Notes: generated by a model not told the origin, from the letters alone. A DNA stretch of 64,000 nucleotides from Cryptomeria japonica (GCF_030272615.1 NC_081406.1:266216192-266280191), one strand, 5' to 3'; shown: positions 33,486 to 45,559, numbered from the stretch's first letter. Program-made: numbers and translations.

Positions 33486-34294
33486 TGTTAGACAGATATG
33501 ATACTGGGAGTAAATTGAGAGGGGGGGTTGAATCAGTTTACAATAAAAAATCAGAGCTATTGCATCTAAAAACCTTTAAACTAAATCACAAAGAAACCAA
33601 CACAATGAAGGATAAAACATGAAAGCACGGTACACACAACACCAATATTTTGATGTGGAAAACTCGGTAAAGGGAAAACCCATGGTGAGAAACCCTACCC
33701 ACAATTAGATAATACTTCTACAACAGTATGTGAAATAATTATAATGGGGATTGCACTTACAATCAAGCCAACCACCTAGAGCTCACTGACTTACAAAATA
33801 TTAGACTACAATCTGGAAAGAATGAACTGTGAAAGTAGCATCTCCTAATGCTTGATACAGTTCTGATTAAGCACAAATGTCTAGCCAACAATACCAAAAA
33901 CCTTCTGTCGAGTGATATATCACTTGTTCATACATAAACCTTTCTCTGATAATGCAGACATAACAATCAATCCCAAAAACCATTGATATACAAATAACAT
34001 GAATAAGTAAACTATAAATACTAATCATCAACCTTATTGACAAGGTCGGCTAAAACCTAAACCCATAAACCCATAATAACAAAAATTACATTACACGGTA
34101 TCACCGGATCAATATTATGATTTACATTACATAGCATGGACCTAATTCAAATATCCAAACAATTATATCCACTGTAAATTCCGCTAAGACCAAAATCCAA
34201 CACGCTTCACCAACCGGTATAAACCCTTAGTGAAATAACATAAAGTTTAACTAGATCCAAATAGGACCACCATAACAACATGCCAGCCAATGCA
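33486..34294 (-). repeat. 5' LTR of copia E, inner piece
   Basis: Inner (U5-side) 809 bases. The outer 372 bases, with the LTR-start box TTGTCATTGATGTCAA (41263-41278) and start TGTTTGCAATATG, lie at 40937-41308 beyond element F. Together they give an LTR of about 1.18 kb. Confidence 0.75.
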
Positions 34295-35338
34295 TGTTGG
34301 TATTTTGGTATGGTTTTGTCATTGATGTCAACACCTACTAAAACTCTAGCACTTTGGAGATCCAACAACATTCATCAGCAAGTAAGTGACCTTTGCACAG
34401 TCACCGGTATATGGCACACCGACAGGATATAATGATCACTGGCACTTGGAATGGCATGGAAAACACTTGGTAATGTCAAAGACATCATTTGGACATCTTG
34501 TCTTGGAGAATTGGTTATTGGTATATTCACATTTGCATATTTTCTATTACCGACAAATAGGTCCAGGGTATACACCGGCAGGTTTATCTTTTCCAGATCA
34601 GCATGGCACGCTTTGGAGATGATTAATTATTGTTGTAAATGCATTAAGCCGACATGTTCAATCGGTTATTGCATCAGAGATTGTTTTGTTTGTAAAACTA
34701 TTTTATTGTAATATTTTGTAGAGCCGACCTACTAAAATTGGTCTTAGGTTATGGTATAAATGTGAGATCTTAATTGTAAGATCAAAAAAGGGAAGGCAAA
34801 AAGGAATTGCAAGAAGGTATATGCAAGATTAAGAAGAGCTATACATGCAGACATCATTTGAAGGTGAAGCTAGGTTTTTGTAAAGACAATCAGAACTACA
34901 CCAGTACTGAATCCAACATATGAAGATGCTATTTTAAGCAGTACATTCTTATTGGATTTAACCATCCAATTGTAGTCAATGTGACTCCCATTGAGCAGTG
35001 AGCTCTAGGCACTTGGCCTTTCTGCATGTGCAGACCCCATTTGTATACACTTACTATCAGCAGTAGTATCATCTGATTGTGGGTAAGGTTTCTCATCGTG
35101 GTTTTTCCCCTTACAGAGTTTCCACGTATAAGTTTTGGTGTTATGTGTTGTGGATGACTTTGATCTTTTGTTTCATGCATTAACTCTTACCGGTATTGCT
35201 TTTAACTAGTAAAACTGTCTACCGACATATTAGACTGGTTTATCGGTATAAGGTATTAAAGTTGTTTAAGTTGCATTTGGTACAAATTTATCTGACAACT
35301 AATTCACTCCTCCTCTCAGTTGTCCCCGGGACCTAACA
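34295..35338 (+). repeat. 5' LTR of copia F (1044 bp)
   Basis: TGTTGGTATTTTGG...GGGACCTAACA. Collinear without indels with 39888-40931; by eye about 65 mismatches, most of them C/T or G/A. The LTR-start box is at 34316-34331. Confidence 0.95.
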
Positions 35339-35340
35339 AT

Positions 35341-35352
35341 TGGTATCAGAGC
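35341..35352 (+). other. Primer-binding site of copia F
   Basis: TGGTATCAGAGC two bases after the 5' LTR; complementary to initiator Met-tRNA. Confidence 0.9.
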
Positions 35353-35395
35353 TAAGTCCTCTTTTTGCAGAAGTTTAACAGCTTGAGGAGATCCA

Positions 35396-36329
35396 ATGTC
35401 TAACAACTATTTCAAGAAGGACAATCCTAAACTTGATGGAACCAACTATGGGATATGGAAGATCAGGATGGAAACACATCTGAACTATATTGGAAAAGAT
35501 ATCTGGGAGGTTACAAAGAATGGATATACTACTCCTACTACTAGTCAGCCTAATCCACCAAATTTGGCTAAAGATGAAGAAAATGATTGCAAGGCAAGAG
35601 AAGCACTTTTGAGCGCATTATCAGATCAACAAATTATGGGACTATCAAATAGGTCTACTGCTAAAGCTATTTGGGATCATTTGGAAACACTGAATGAAGG
35701 AGATTCCATAGTCAAAATTGCAAAACTTGAAAGCTTCCGGGTTAGGTATGAAAATTTGAAAATGGAAGAAGATGAAAGAATTTCTGCTTTTATGGAAAGA
35801 GTAAATGAAATTGTTTTGGGTATTAAATGTTGTGGAGGAACCTTGAGTGAAGATGAAATTGTATCAAAAGTTTTAAGAGGATTTCCACCGGCATATAAGA
35901 TGAAATTTACTGCTATAAATGAACTAAGAACAATGACTAATACATCAATAACTAGGGATATATTGATTGGAAAACTTTCAGCATTTGAAATTGAGGAATT
36001 TGGTCCTGTTGCCACTATAAAAACTGACTTAGCTTTTAAAGCATCGACATCATTTGCACAATCATTTGACATGTTTGATTGGAAAGCCTTTTATGCAAGA
36101 GAACTTGAAGAAAGCAGGAAAGAAAATGAAGAACTTCAAGAACTTGAAGCACGCACTATTTGCAAGAAAAATGCCTAAAGGTCCAATTGGAAGTAAGTAT
36201 GAAGGTAAAGCACCCTTTAAATGTTTCAACTGTAATAAGATTGGTCATATGGCCTCAAGATGCCCTGATAGACATGCTAGGTTAAGAGAAGAAGCTAGAA
36301 GGACATACAAGCATAACCCTGAATATTAG
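35396..36329 (+). pseudogene. Copia F gag
   Basis: ATG at 35396, 44 bases after the PBS. Gag N-terminus K-L-D-G-T-N-Y-G-I-W-K, capsid-like helices, then a frame break near 36150 where GCAC is doubled (4-base insertion relative to element C). In the new frame a complete zinc knuckle follows (CFNCNKIGHMASRC, about 36220-36262) and then a TAG at 36327-36329. Without the 4-base change gag and pol would be one polyprotein frame, as is usual in copia. Confidence 0.88.
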
Positions 36330-37871
36330 AGATATAGATTCAAGAAGAATAAGGACAAATCTTATAATGTTGTTGATGAAGGAGTGACTGATGATTCTGA
36401 TGAGGATCCGATAGATAATGGATGGGTTTTTGTAGCTCTAACAGAAGATCAACCGACACCTACTGTTCAACCGGTAGAGCAGGCCTTGGCAGCTAAAATT
36501 GAAGTAAAGGATGAATGGATCATTCATTCAGGATGCTCACATCATATGACTGGTGATAAGAGTAAATTCCTAACTTTTCAAGAGTATAATGGAGGTCTAG
36601 TAAGATTTAAAGATGATAAAGCTTGTTCAATCAAAGGTAAGGGTTCAATATCTCTAGATGGTAAACATAATACTGACAATGTTTACTATGTAGAATGTTT
36701 AAAGCATAATCTTTTGAGTGTTGGTCAATCAGTTGAAAAAGGATTTCAAATACAGTTCAAAAATGGTAAATGCAAAATTATGAATAGAATTGGTTTGGAA
36801 ATTGCAACTGGTAATCAAACTAGAGGTAACATCTTTCATCTGAATGATAATGAAAAAACATGTTTGATTGCACACATTGATGAAAGTTGGCTATGGCATA
36901 AGAGACTCTATCATGTAAATTTTGATTGCATGGTGAAAATCAGCACTACTAAGGCAGTTAGAGACTTACCTAAGATTGCTAAACCTCACAATACAGTATC
37001 TAAGGAATGTCAATTTGGAAAACAAGTTAGAGCTACTTTCAAAAGCATTCCAGAAAAATCTAATAATGCTCTTGACTTAATTCATACTGATTTATATGGT
37101 CCAGCTAGAACTAAAATCTTACAAGGAGATAGATATTTTATGCTAATCATTGATGACTATTCTAGAATGTGTTGGGTTACTTTTCTTAGAGAAAAATCAG
37201 AAGCACTTGGAAAGTTCAAACTATTCAAAGCTATGGTAGAAAAAGAAACCGGTAAGAAAATCAAATGTCTAAGATCAAATCAAGGAGGAGAATTTACATC
37301 TAAAGAATTTAATGCATTATGTGAGGTGAATAGAATCAGAAGACAACTATCAACACCTCGGACACCACAACAGAATGGAATTGTTGAAGGGAAAAAAAAA
37401 ACTATCTTGGATGCAACCAAAAGTATGTTATCAGAAGCAAATCTACCACATGTGTATTGCAGAGAGGTAGTAAGTACAATGGTCTATACATTCAACAAAG
37501 TTCACATCAAAGGTGAAAGCGGTAAGACACCTCATGAACTATGGTTTGGTATTACTCCTACTCTTAAATATTTTAGAATATTTGGATGTAAATGTTATAT
37601 TAGAAGAGATGAGTATATTGGAAAATTTGATCTTAGAAGTGATGAATGAATATTTCTTGGTTATTCATCTAAAAGTAAGGCATATAGATGTTTTAACAAA
37701 AGACTGCAGAAAATTGTTGAGAGTAAAAATGTAAGGATTGATGAACAATTCAGAGAAACTTCAAGGTATACAGACTCTGAACTAGTAACAGAAATACTGA
37801 CAAATGAATCTATACAAAATCCACCGGTACAAAATGAAGATCCAGGTATACTAGTATCATCTAAAAATTCC
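36330..37871 (+). pseudogene. Copia F protease and integrase
   Basis: Same frame as the end of gag. The protease has lost its catalytic Asp (I-I-H-S-G-C-S-H-H-M-T-G; D-S-G expected, about 36520). The pre-integrase HHCC module is present but its third ligand Cys is Ser (T-V-S-K-E-C). The integrase core keeps the first Asp (H-T-D-L-Y-G-P), has Asn for the second (R-S-N-Q-G-G-E-F) and Glu in G-I-V-E-G-K. A TGA at 37647-37649 interrupts the C-terminal region. These losses would stop both polyprotein cleavage and integration. Confidence 0.9.
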
Positions 37872-39502
37872 ACTGTGACTGAGGAACAACAGCAAACCAA
37901 GACACCCCGGTATGTAAGACTGAATCATTCTGAAGATCAGATAATTGGAAACAAGCATAAAGGAGTTATGACAAGAGGAAGATTGGAAAATGAAGAGGTA
38001 TGTCCTATTTCTCAAATTGAACCATCATCTGTTAATGAGGCATGGGAAGATAAACACTGGATTAAAGCTATGGAAGAAGAATTAGAACAAATTGAGAAGA
38101 ATAACACTTGGACATTAGTTCCCCGGCCTAAAGATAAAAATGTGATTGGAACCAAATGGGTATTCAGAAATAAACTTAATGAAGATAAGCAAGACTAGTG
38201 TGTAAGGGATCTTCTCAGAAAGAAGGAATTGATTATAATGAAACCTTTGCACCGGTAGCTAGAATTGAGGTAGTTAGATTATTTTTAGCTTTTGCAGCAC
38301 ATAAGAACTACAAAGTATATCAAATGGATATTAAATGTGCATTTTTGAATGGAGACCTTGAAGAAGAAGTTTACATTGAACAACCTGATGGATTTTCTTT
38401 GACAGAAAATAAAGATATGGTTTGCAGGTTAAGGAAAGCCTTGTATGGATTGAAGCAAGCTCTAAGAGCTTGGTATGCAAGGTTAGATAAGTATCTTTTG
38501 AAGATTGGTTTTTCTAAAGGCATTGCAGATAGCAATTTATATTATAAGGTGATCAATGATGACATCTTGGTTATAGAAGTTTTTGTTGATGATATAATCT
38601 TTGGAGGAGAAAATGGATTATGTGAAGACTTTTCTATTGAAATGCAGCAAAAAATTTGAAATGTCTATGATTGGAGAAATAAAATTCTTTTTAGGATTGT
38701 AGATTTCTCAGGCTGATAAGGGTATATTCTTGAGTCAATCCAAGTACTTAAAAGAGTTACTAAAGAAATTCGGAATGGAAAACTCTAAACCGGTAAGCAC
38801 GCCTATGACTATAAATGACAAATTATCACTAAGAGATGAATCTACTCCTGTTAATTCGACTAGGTACAAATCTATGATAGGAGATTTACTGTATTTAACA
38901 CAAACTAGACCTGATATTATGAATGCAGTATGTATTGTTTCAAGATTTCAGAGTAATCCTAGAGAAAATCATGAATCAGCAGTAAAAAGGATTTTTCGGT
39001 ACTTACAAGGCACTACAAATCTTAGATTATGGTATCCTAGAGATGAAAACTTTGAATTATATGCATACACAGATGCAAATTGGGTAGGAGATGTGGATGA
39101 TAGGAAGAGAACCATAGGTGGATCCTTTTTCCTTGGAAACAAACTAATTTATTGGTTAAGCAAGAAACAAAGTTCTACATCTTTATTAATAGCTGAATCA
39201 GAATATATTGCAGCAGCAACAAACTATACACAGGTATTATGGCTCAAACAAATGTTGAAGGAAATAAAGGTAAAATGAAAGGAGCCTATAACTATCTATT
39301 GTGATAATACTGCAGTAATTGATGTATCTAAGAACCTGGTATTACACTCTAAAACTAAACATGTTTCTATAAAACTGAATTTTCTAAGGGAGAAAGTTGA
39401 AGCAAAAGAAATAAAACTAGTTTATGTGAATACAAAAGAGCAGATTGCAGACATTTTTACTAAACCTCTGCCTAAGGAAACTTTTGAATATCTCAGAGAT
39501 TA
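37872..39502 (+). pseudogene. Copia F reverse transcriptase and RNase H
   Basis: RT begins in the integrase frame (W-I-K-A-M-E-E-E-L, W-V-F-R-N-K-L-N-E-D). A deletion of about 19 bases near 38185 relative to element C shifts the frame; 38198-38659 then holds [22 protein letters not shown] and the catalytic F-V-D-D. Another shift near 38655 leads to 38730-39278 and on: S-T-P-M, RNase H Y-T-D-A-N-W, S-E-Y-I-A-A-A, and A-D-I-F-T-K-P-L-P. Stops: TGA 39276-39278 and TAG near 39500. Confidence 0.9.
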
Positions 39503-39887
39503 GCTTGGGGTTATACCCCCACCGGTAGAGACTTAGATAGTTGATGTTTGTCATCAACCGACAAAATTAACAGAGAAATCTTTTTATTTCTGGCTTTGAT
39601 GAGGAAGCTACTTCTTAGGGGGAGTAGTTGGTATATTGAATTGGTTGGTATTTTGTATATGAACTTGGTTTTGTTGTAAATTTGGCATTTGATGTCAAAG
39701 GGGGAGTGATATCTATGGAAAAACACATTATCTTTTGGGAGAGATTGGTATGAAAAACATGTTACTCTCAGGGGGAGAGATTGTCTTATACTCTGGTAAT
39801 TGTTGGTACTTTGGTATTTGACATTTCTGTATTGGCACTTTGATGGTTTTTCCATCTTGTGTTGCCATCAATGCCAAAGGGGGAGAT
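39503..39887 (+). promoter_or_regulatory. 3' UTR of copia F with repeated polypurine tracts
   Basis: About 385 bases with GGGGGAG tracts near 39617, 39700, 39769 and 39878. The last, AAAGGGGGAGATTG, touches the 3' LTR and is the expected plus-strand primer site. GACATTTGATGTCAA-like text separates the tracts, as in element C. Confidence 0.7.
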
Positions 39888-40931
39888 TGTTGGTATTTTG
39901 GTATGGTTTTGTCATTGATGTCAACACCTACTAAAACTCTAGCACTTTGGAGATCCAACAACATTCACCGGCAAGCAAGTGACTTTTGCATAGTCACTGG
40001 TATATGGCACACCAATAGGATATAATGATCACCGATACTTGGAATGGCATGGAAAACACTTGGTAATGTCGAAGACATCATTTGGACATCTTGTCTTGGA
40101 GAATTGGTTATTGGTATATTCACATTTGCATATTTGCTATTACTGGCAAATAGGTCCAAGGTGTACACTGGCAGGTTTATCTTTTCCAGGTCAGCATGGC
40201 ACAATTTGGAGATGATTAATTATTGTTGTAAATGCATTAAGCCAACATGTTCAATCGGTTATTGCATCGGAGATTGTTTTGTTTGTAAAAATCTTTTATT
40301 GTAATATCTTGTAGAGCCAACCTACTAAAATTGGTCTTAGGTTATGGTATAAATGTAAGATCTTAATTGTAAGATCAAAAAAGGGAAGGCGAAAAGGAAT
40401 TGTAAGAAGGTATACACAAGATTAAGCAGAGCTATACATGCAGACATCATTTGAAGGTGAAGCTAGGTTTTTGTGAAGACAATTAGAACTACACCGGTAT
40501 TGAATCCAGCATATGAAGATGCTATTTTAAGCAGTACATTCTTATTGGATTTAACCATCCAACTGTAGTCAGTGTGACTCCCATTGAGCAGTGAGCTCTA
40601 GGCGCTTGGCCTTTCTGCATGTGCAGACCCCATTTGTATACACTTACTATCTGCAATAGTATCATCTGATTGTGGATAAGGTTTCCCACCATGGTTTTTC
40701 CCCTTACAGGGTTTCCACATATAAGTTTTGGTGTTATGTGTTGTGGATGACTTTGATCTTTTGTTTCATGCATTATCTCTTACTGGTATTGCTATTAACT
40801 GGTAAAACTGTCTACCGGCATATTAGATTAGTTTATAGGTATAAGGTATTAAAGTTGTTTAAGTTGCATTTAGTATAAATTTATCTGACAATTGATTCAC
40901 CCCCCCTCTTAGTTGTCCCCGAGACCTAACA
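39888..40931 (+). repeat. 3' LTR of copia F (1044 bp)
   Basis: Same length as the 5' LTR and same ends. Retains CCGG/CACCGG sites where the 5' copy has CAGC or CATC in some places and the reverse in others, so both copies decayed independently. Followed by TSD ATGCA. Confidence 0.95.
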
Positions 40932-41308
40932 ATGCAAAGACACCAAACAGTTTGGAAACAATCAAGAAGCACCTTTAGCGTGATAGAAACCATTCCCATA
41001 AGTCAGACAAAAATTGTCTGACCAAAACATCAAATATCGCTTACCGTAAAGCTAACCGGTACCAGGAAATACCAACTGGGAACATAAGTGATAGTTACTA
41101 GAGTAATAATTTCATGAACCAATAGAATGTGGCAAACATATAACCATCTAGAGTAAGCATCCAAAACTTATTCCAGAGATCTAATCATACTGGATTTGAA
41201 TCATAGCCAAAATCAAGATTATCACCAAGACTAACTAGGATAGGTCCAACTGGTATACAGTGTTGACATCAATGACAACACTTAACCAAATCTAGCATAT
41301 TGCAAACA

Positions 41309-42515
41309 CTAACTTCCATATCCATTACATTAAAAGGAGGATTATCTCAATAAATCTAACCTCAATTCTATTAGGAAGAGGGTTGAATTCAAATTGGGGT
41401 CCAATTTCCCTTTTGTTTGATTTGAAAATGGATTTGAATTGTATAGTTGGCTCTAAGGCTAACAATGAGAATTTGAAGTGAAATGACAAAAACAAAATGT
41501 TATAGAAGTCAAATAGAGTTGTAAATTGAAATCTGGGTGGAAGAAGAGAATCATAACCCATACTTAAAAAATTTGGTTGATTTTTCGAGACCGGGTAACA
41601 AAGATTTGCCCTAATCCTTTAACTAAAAACATAAGAAAGTTGAGTATTTATGAGAATGATAGGACCCACTAGGTCCATCGATGAAATATCAAAGAAATTT
41701 TTTAGGACAAGCAAAATTCATCTTGGTCCTTCTGTAGTTCTCTAGTCTTGAGAGGTCTTTGGAACTTCTACAAAATCTAGTTTTGTCTATTTTTGTCTTC
41801 TCTATCCCTTTCCTCTTTTGCAGCTCCCAATTATATCATGTACACACCAAAAGAAGAGAAATTGTGTTGTCGATAGGGTTTTTTCTTACGTCAAACCTCT
41901 AGTTTGGAATTAACCCTAATTGAAATAGAAATTGAACTAGAAAACTTACCTTTTGAGGGAAAGGCTACATCTAGAATTGAAATGCTTGAATGTAGATGAT
42001 GATACCTTGAATAAGTGATGCAATGTTCATAGGATAAGTCCTTCATGTGTTGAATCAATAACATGATAAATCACATAAAATCCATCATGAAATCATAGGT
42101 AAAACATAAGTTGAAGATGTCTTTATGTATCTTGTTGTTCCTTGAATCAAATATGCTCTTGGGGAAGAAATATTGTTCTTCAATTGATGATAATGTTAGC
42201 ATAAGATCAGATGATGGAAATGAATTGAGATTGGTACCTTATATAGTGAGTTCATAATTTAAATTACCATTACGTAGACTTATATTTGATATATTTTCTC
42301 ATGGAGCAAGATTTGAATTAGATAAGACTTGAATCAAATATTCTATTGTGGAAAAAGAATTGTTCTTCAATTGATGATAATGTTAGCATAAGATTAGATG
42401 ATGTAAATGAATTGAGAGTGGTACCTTATATAGTGATTTCATAATTAAAATCACCATTAGGTAGACTTAGATTTGATATATTTTTTCATGGAAAAAGATT
42501 TGAATTAGATAGGAC
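41309..42515. other. Non-coding flank with a 187-bp tandem duplication
   Basis: No gene seen. 42141-42327 is repeated at 42328-about 42514 with exact period 187 (landmarks CTTGAATCAAATA at 42141 and 42328, TTGTTCTTCAATTGATG at 42173 and 42360). Copies differ at roughly a tenth of sites by eye. The duplication ends where the probable LTR of element J begins. Confidence 0.7.
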
Positions 42516-43648
42516 TGTCAAATTACCCCCCAAAAATTTAGGGAAAGAAGTGTGGGACTAGGGTGAATCCAAGAAACTTGGTCCTATCTCTTTTAACTCA
42601 AATTTCTAGTGATGCAAGATAAGGGGAATCTAATGCCAAATCTAGCTTGATGGCTCAAACCATAATGCATAGGTATGCAAAATATGTTTTAAGAGTTAAA
42701 ATTAGTGTAAGATTAAGAATAAATTAGGATAAAATAATAAATGACACACATAGAATTAAGGGCCCAAATAAGGGTGTTATGATGTAATAAAATAGAATAA
42801 GACCCATAATATTGAATTAAATATTAATTAATTGCAATAAAGGTCCTATAATGCATAGAGGAAAAAGAAATACTAAAATAGGTGCTAGGAGAGTGTGAAA
42901 TTGGACACATTAATAAAAGTGTACAATTTACAATGCTACATAATGTAATAATGGTGACCAATAACAAGGGCATACTAAACTAGATCCTCATCAGACAAAC
43001 TACAAGATCAACACATATGCAACATCTCAAGGAAGAAATACATAATCATTGCTCCAGTCTTAAATAATTGAAAGATTCAACCTCACATCAATATCATGCA
43101 TAGCATAGATAATTAGGCATTACACGTGGATTTCCATGACTCAAACACTAGAGTCAATTAATTTAGAAAAACATGAAACTAACATACCAATGAAACATTA
43201 GATATAAAGACTAACTTGGTAAACTAATTAAACAAGCCAATCCTTTAAAAGAGTCTCATTGTTCTATATCTCATAGGAGGATTCCTCAAGTCATGGTTGC
43301 TCTCATATCATTGAGCAACTGATGTTCAGAATGACAACTCCAAGAAAGAGTAATATGTGATGAAAATGATCTATATGAAAATGCAACTAAGATCTTTATA
43401 GATTTTAACAAAGCTAGATAAGACAAAGTTTATGCTATGATAATGAAACTAAACATGTTAGGATATTGATATTATGCGATGCTAACATGATATATGTTGT
43501 GCTAATGATAAAAATGCTCCTAAATATTTAAGATTGTGATTGAAACAAAGAGAGGCAAAATGTGGATTCTAAGATTAAGACTTGGTGACCTTGATACACA
43601 ATAACCTGGATATGTAAAACTTGGGATCCTGATAATGAGGGAATGGGG

Positions 43649-43659
43649 CCTATTTATAG
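43649..43659 (-). promoter_or_regulatory. TATA box in LTR of gypsy J
   Basis: CTATAAATAGG on the minus strand, followed by a GC-richer stretch, as in plant LTR promoters. Its strand agrees with the direction of J. Confidence 0.55.
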
Positions 43660-44265
43660 AAGAAATGGGCAATTGGATGGTTAAGATTGAATTATCTTAA
43701 CAAGAGCTAGGATTGAATGATCCTCAATCCATGTGACACTTTCAAACCAATCCCATGTTGACAGGAGTCAATATGAGGGGGCTTGAGAGGAAATATAAGA
43801 GGCATTAAATGCCTGAGTAGACATGAGGGTTACCTTAGGGGGTTTGGTTAGGGTTAAATTAATGGATAAAGCTTTTATCCAAAGGATAAACTCTTGTGCA
43901 AGAGTTAAAGGATAACCATGGTCAAAGAAATGAATGCTTGAAGAGATTCATGGGTTAAATGGATGGTTAGTTAGAGAGAAAGTCTCTAACCAAGGGTCAA
44001 AGGTGGGTTAGTTAGACCTTAGCCTTTAATGGTTATGTAAGAGCCTTACATGTTTTGGAGGAATTTGGAGGTTAACTTGTAGAAGAAATAAAGCCTTTAA
44101 TTCTTTATGAAGACTTTGCATATTTTTGAGAAGTGACCCCTTCTTAAGGAATGTGAAAATGTTTAGGAGGGGGTTAGGCTAAATTAGAATGGATTAGAAT
44201 ATTCTAGAAGAAGGGATTAGTGTGCAAGTGGGTTTGTAGGAGAATGCAAGTGGGAGGATTTTAGG

Positions 44266-44520
44266 ATTTTTAAATAAATATTAATTTATTTAAATGAGAT
44301 ATAAGGATTTAATTAAATGTGAATTTAATTAAATGTTGGGAGGGGATTTAATTAAACAAATATAATTTATTTATTTAATTAATAGTTTCAATTTAACTAG
44401 ATAGATTAAATCAAATAAATTGAATAATTTATTTAACTTAATAGAAGAAGGGGATTGGGGTGAATTAATTAAATATTAATTTAATTAATAGAAAAATTGT
44501 TAGTGGATTAAATAAACATA
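44266..44520. repeat. TTAATTAAAT-rich block
   Basis: Repeated words TTAATTAAAT, TTTATTTAAT and AATTTAATTAA in both orientations over about 250 bases, inside the U3 side of J's LTR. Self-complementary, so it can fold on itself; otherwise low complexity. Confidence 0.6.
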
Positions 44521-44561
44521 AAATATAAATTTAATTTGGTGGTAAGATTTATGTGTCTACA

Positions 44562-44576
44562 TTTTGCCCCTCTTTG
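44562..44576 (-). other. Polypurine tract of gypsy J
   Basis: CAAAGAGGGGCAAAA on minus, touching the TGTAGACAC LTR start. This is the expected plus-strand priming site and sets the 3' limit of J's internal region. Confidence 0.6.
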
Positions 44577-45127
44577 AAGTGATGTGTGGCAACGCATTAA
44601 TTCAAAGAATAATTCACTTGATGACGTTGATATGATTTTTTATTTGCCCCAAATGCTAATTTGATAGATGATGTTGCTAGTATGCCCCCTCAAGAGATGA
44701 ATCGGAGAATTTGTGAATTTTTATAATTTTTTGACAATTTTAAAAAAATTATGATTTTTTCGCAATTTTTGAAATTTTTATGATTTTTTGATTGATTCAT
44801 CTCTCGATTAAATTTTTTTATGCCGTCGATTAATTAGATTGAGAAAGTGAGAAAATGCACTTCCACTTAATTACCTTCCATTTACCCCTTTTAAAAGGTA
44901 ATAAGTGTAAAAGAAGCCTAATTTGAAATCATTTGTCCTCTTGTGATTGAAGAAGAGAGCTTTGGAGAAAATGTTGATTTTGTACCACACCCACTGATTT
45001 GAGCGAGTCAGACAATTCTAGAGACATGTTGCATATGGAACTCTGATAAATGTTCAAAAATCACATCCTTTTGTGAAATTTTTCAAAAACTTTCGAATGG
45101 TTTTCATGTTTGAAACACAGATTTTTG

Positions 45128-45430
45128 ATGATTTAGCGCGCGGGAAAGAAATTTTAGCACATTTAGGTCTAGGGCACTAAAATAGTGCATGGATAGGATT
45201 TTGTAGCGTATCACATGGTTTAGTACATAGAGTTTGTAGGCTACCACATTGGTAGGGTTGTCTAGCACATAGACAAAAATAGTGCATTGTTCATTTTGAT
45301 AGCACATTCATTGTATTTGTTAGTGCATATATGAATTTTGGAGCATTGAGCTGATTGTTTAGTGCATTGGTCATGTAAAATAGTGCATGGGGGCATCTTA
45401 GTGCATATGAAATATGTTTTAGCACTTTTA
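45128..45430 (+). repeat. TAGTGCAT word array before the antisense PMD ORF
   Basis: About 13 words in 300 bases: TAGCGCGC, TAGCACAT, TAGTGCAT, TAGTACAT, TAGCACTT, usually preceded by T or A and spaced 15-35 bases. Intervening DNA is not repeated. The same vocabulary appears on the minus strand at 60002-60290, before gag of the same element. Confidence 0.7.
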
Positions 45431-45559
45431 CCAAAAAAGTTGCAAAATGCATTGATTTCTTGCCTGTTTGTTGATTTTTTGATTGATTAGTCATGTGTTA
45501 GGCTGATTGATGATAGGATAATTGATAAGTAACCTCATGATAAATGAGAATCACTGAGA

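Larger units (their letters stand above)
34295..40931 (+). mobile_element. Copia element F, near complete, with TSD
   Basis: 6637-bp Ty1/copia element: two 1044-bp LTRs, PBS, gag, protease, integrase, RT, RNase H, 3' UTR and PPT. Flanked by the duplication ATGCA (34290-34294 and 40932-40936). Inserted in the 5' LTR of element E. It is among the youngest insertions here by nesting and by the low LTR divergence, but its proteins are already broken. Confidence 0.95.
30696..41308 (-). mobile_element. Copia element E, internally deleted, split by copia F
   Basis: Minus-strand copia with a partial 3' LTR (30696-31214), an integrase-protease-gag fragment (31215-33429), a PBS and a 5' LTR that is itself split by element F (33486-34294 and 40937-41308). 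RT and RNase H are missing, as in element D. The outer flanks (GTGCC at left, CTAAC at right) do not form a TSD, so at least one end has been rearranged. The two LTRs are visibly more diverged than those of F. Confidence 0.75.
42516..44561 (-). repeat. Probable 3' LTR of gypsy J
   Basis: Minus strand starts TGTAGACACATAAATC at 44561, directly after a PPT. A TATA box lies about 900 bases inside. The far end is less certain: TGTCAAATTACCCCCC on + at 42516 would give a ...TTTGACA end. The first 300 bases are crowded with TTAATTAAAT words. No second LTR copy was found to confirm the limits. Confidence 0.5.

Noticed and set aside
34375-35180. Small ORFs repeated at 40000-40770
   Set aside because: They recur only because they lie in the two LTRs of copia F; they shift and break between copies.
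30691-41313. TSD for copia E
   Set aside because: Flanks GTGCC and CTAAC do not match even with one mismatch, so no duplication is claimed.
45128-45430. Possible CRISPR-like spaced repeat array
   Set aside because: Words are only 6-9 bases, spacers vary from about 15 to 35 bases, orientation and spelling vary, and the context is a plant retroelement.
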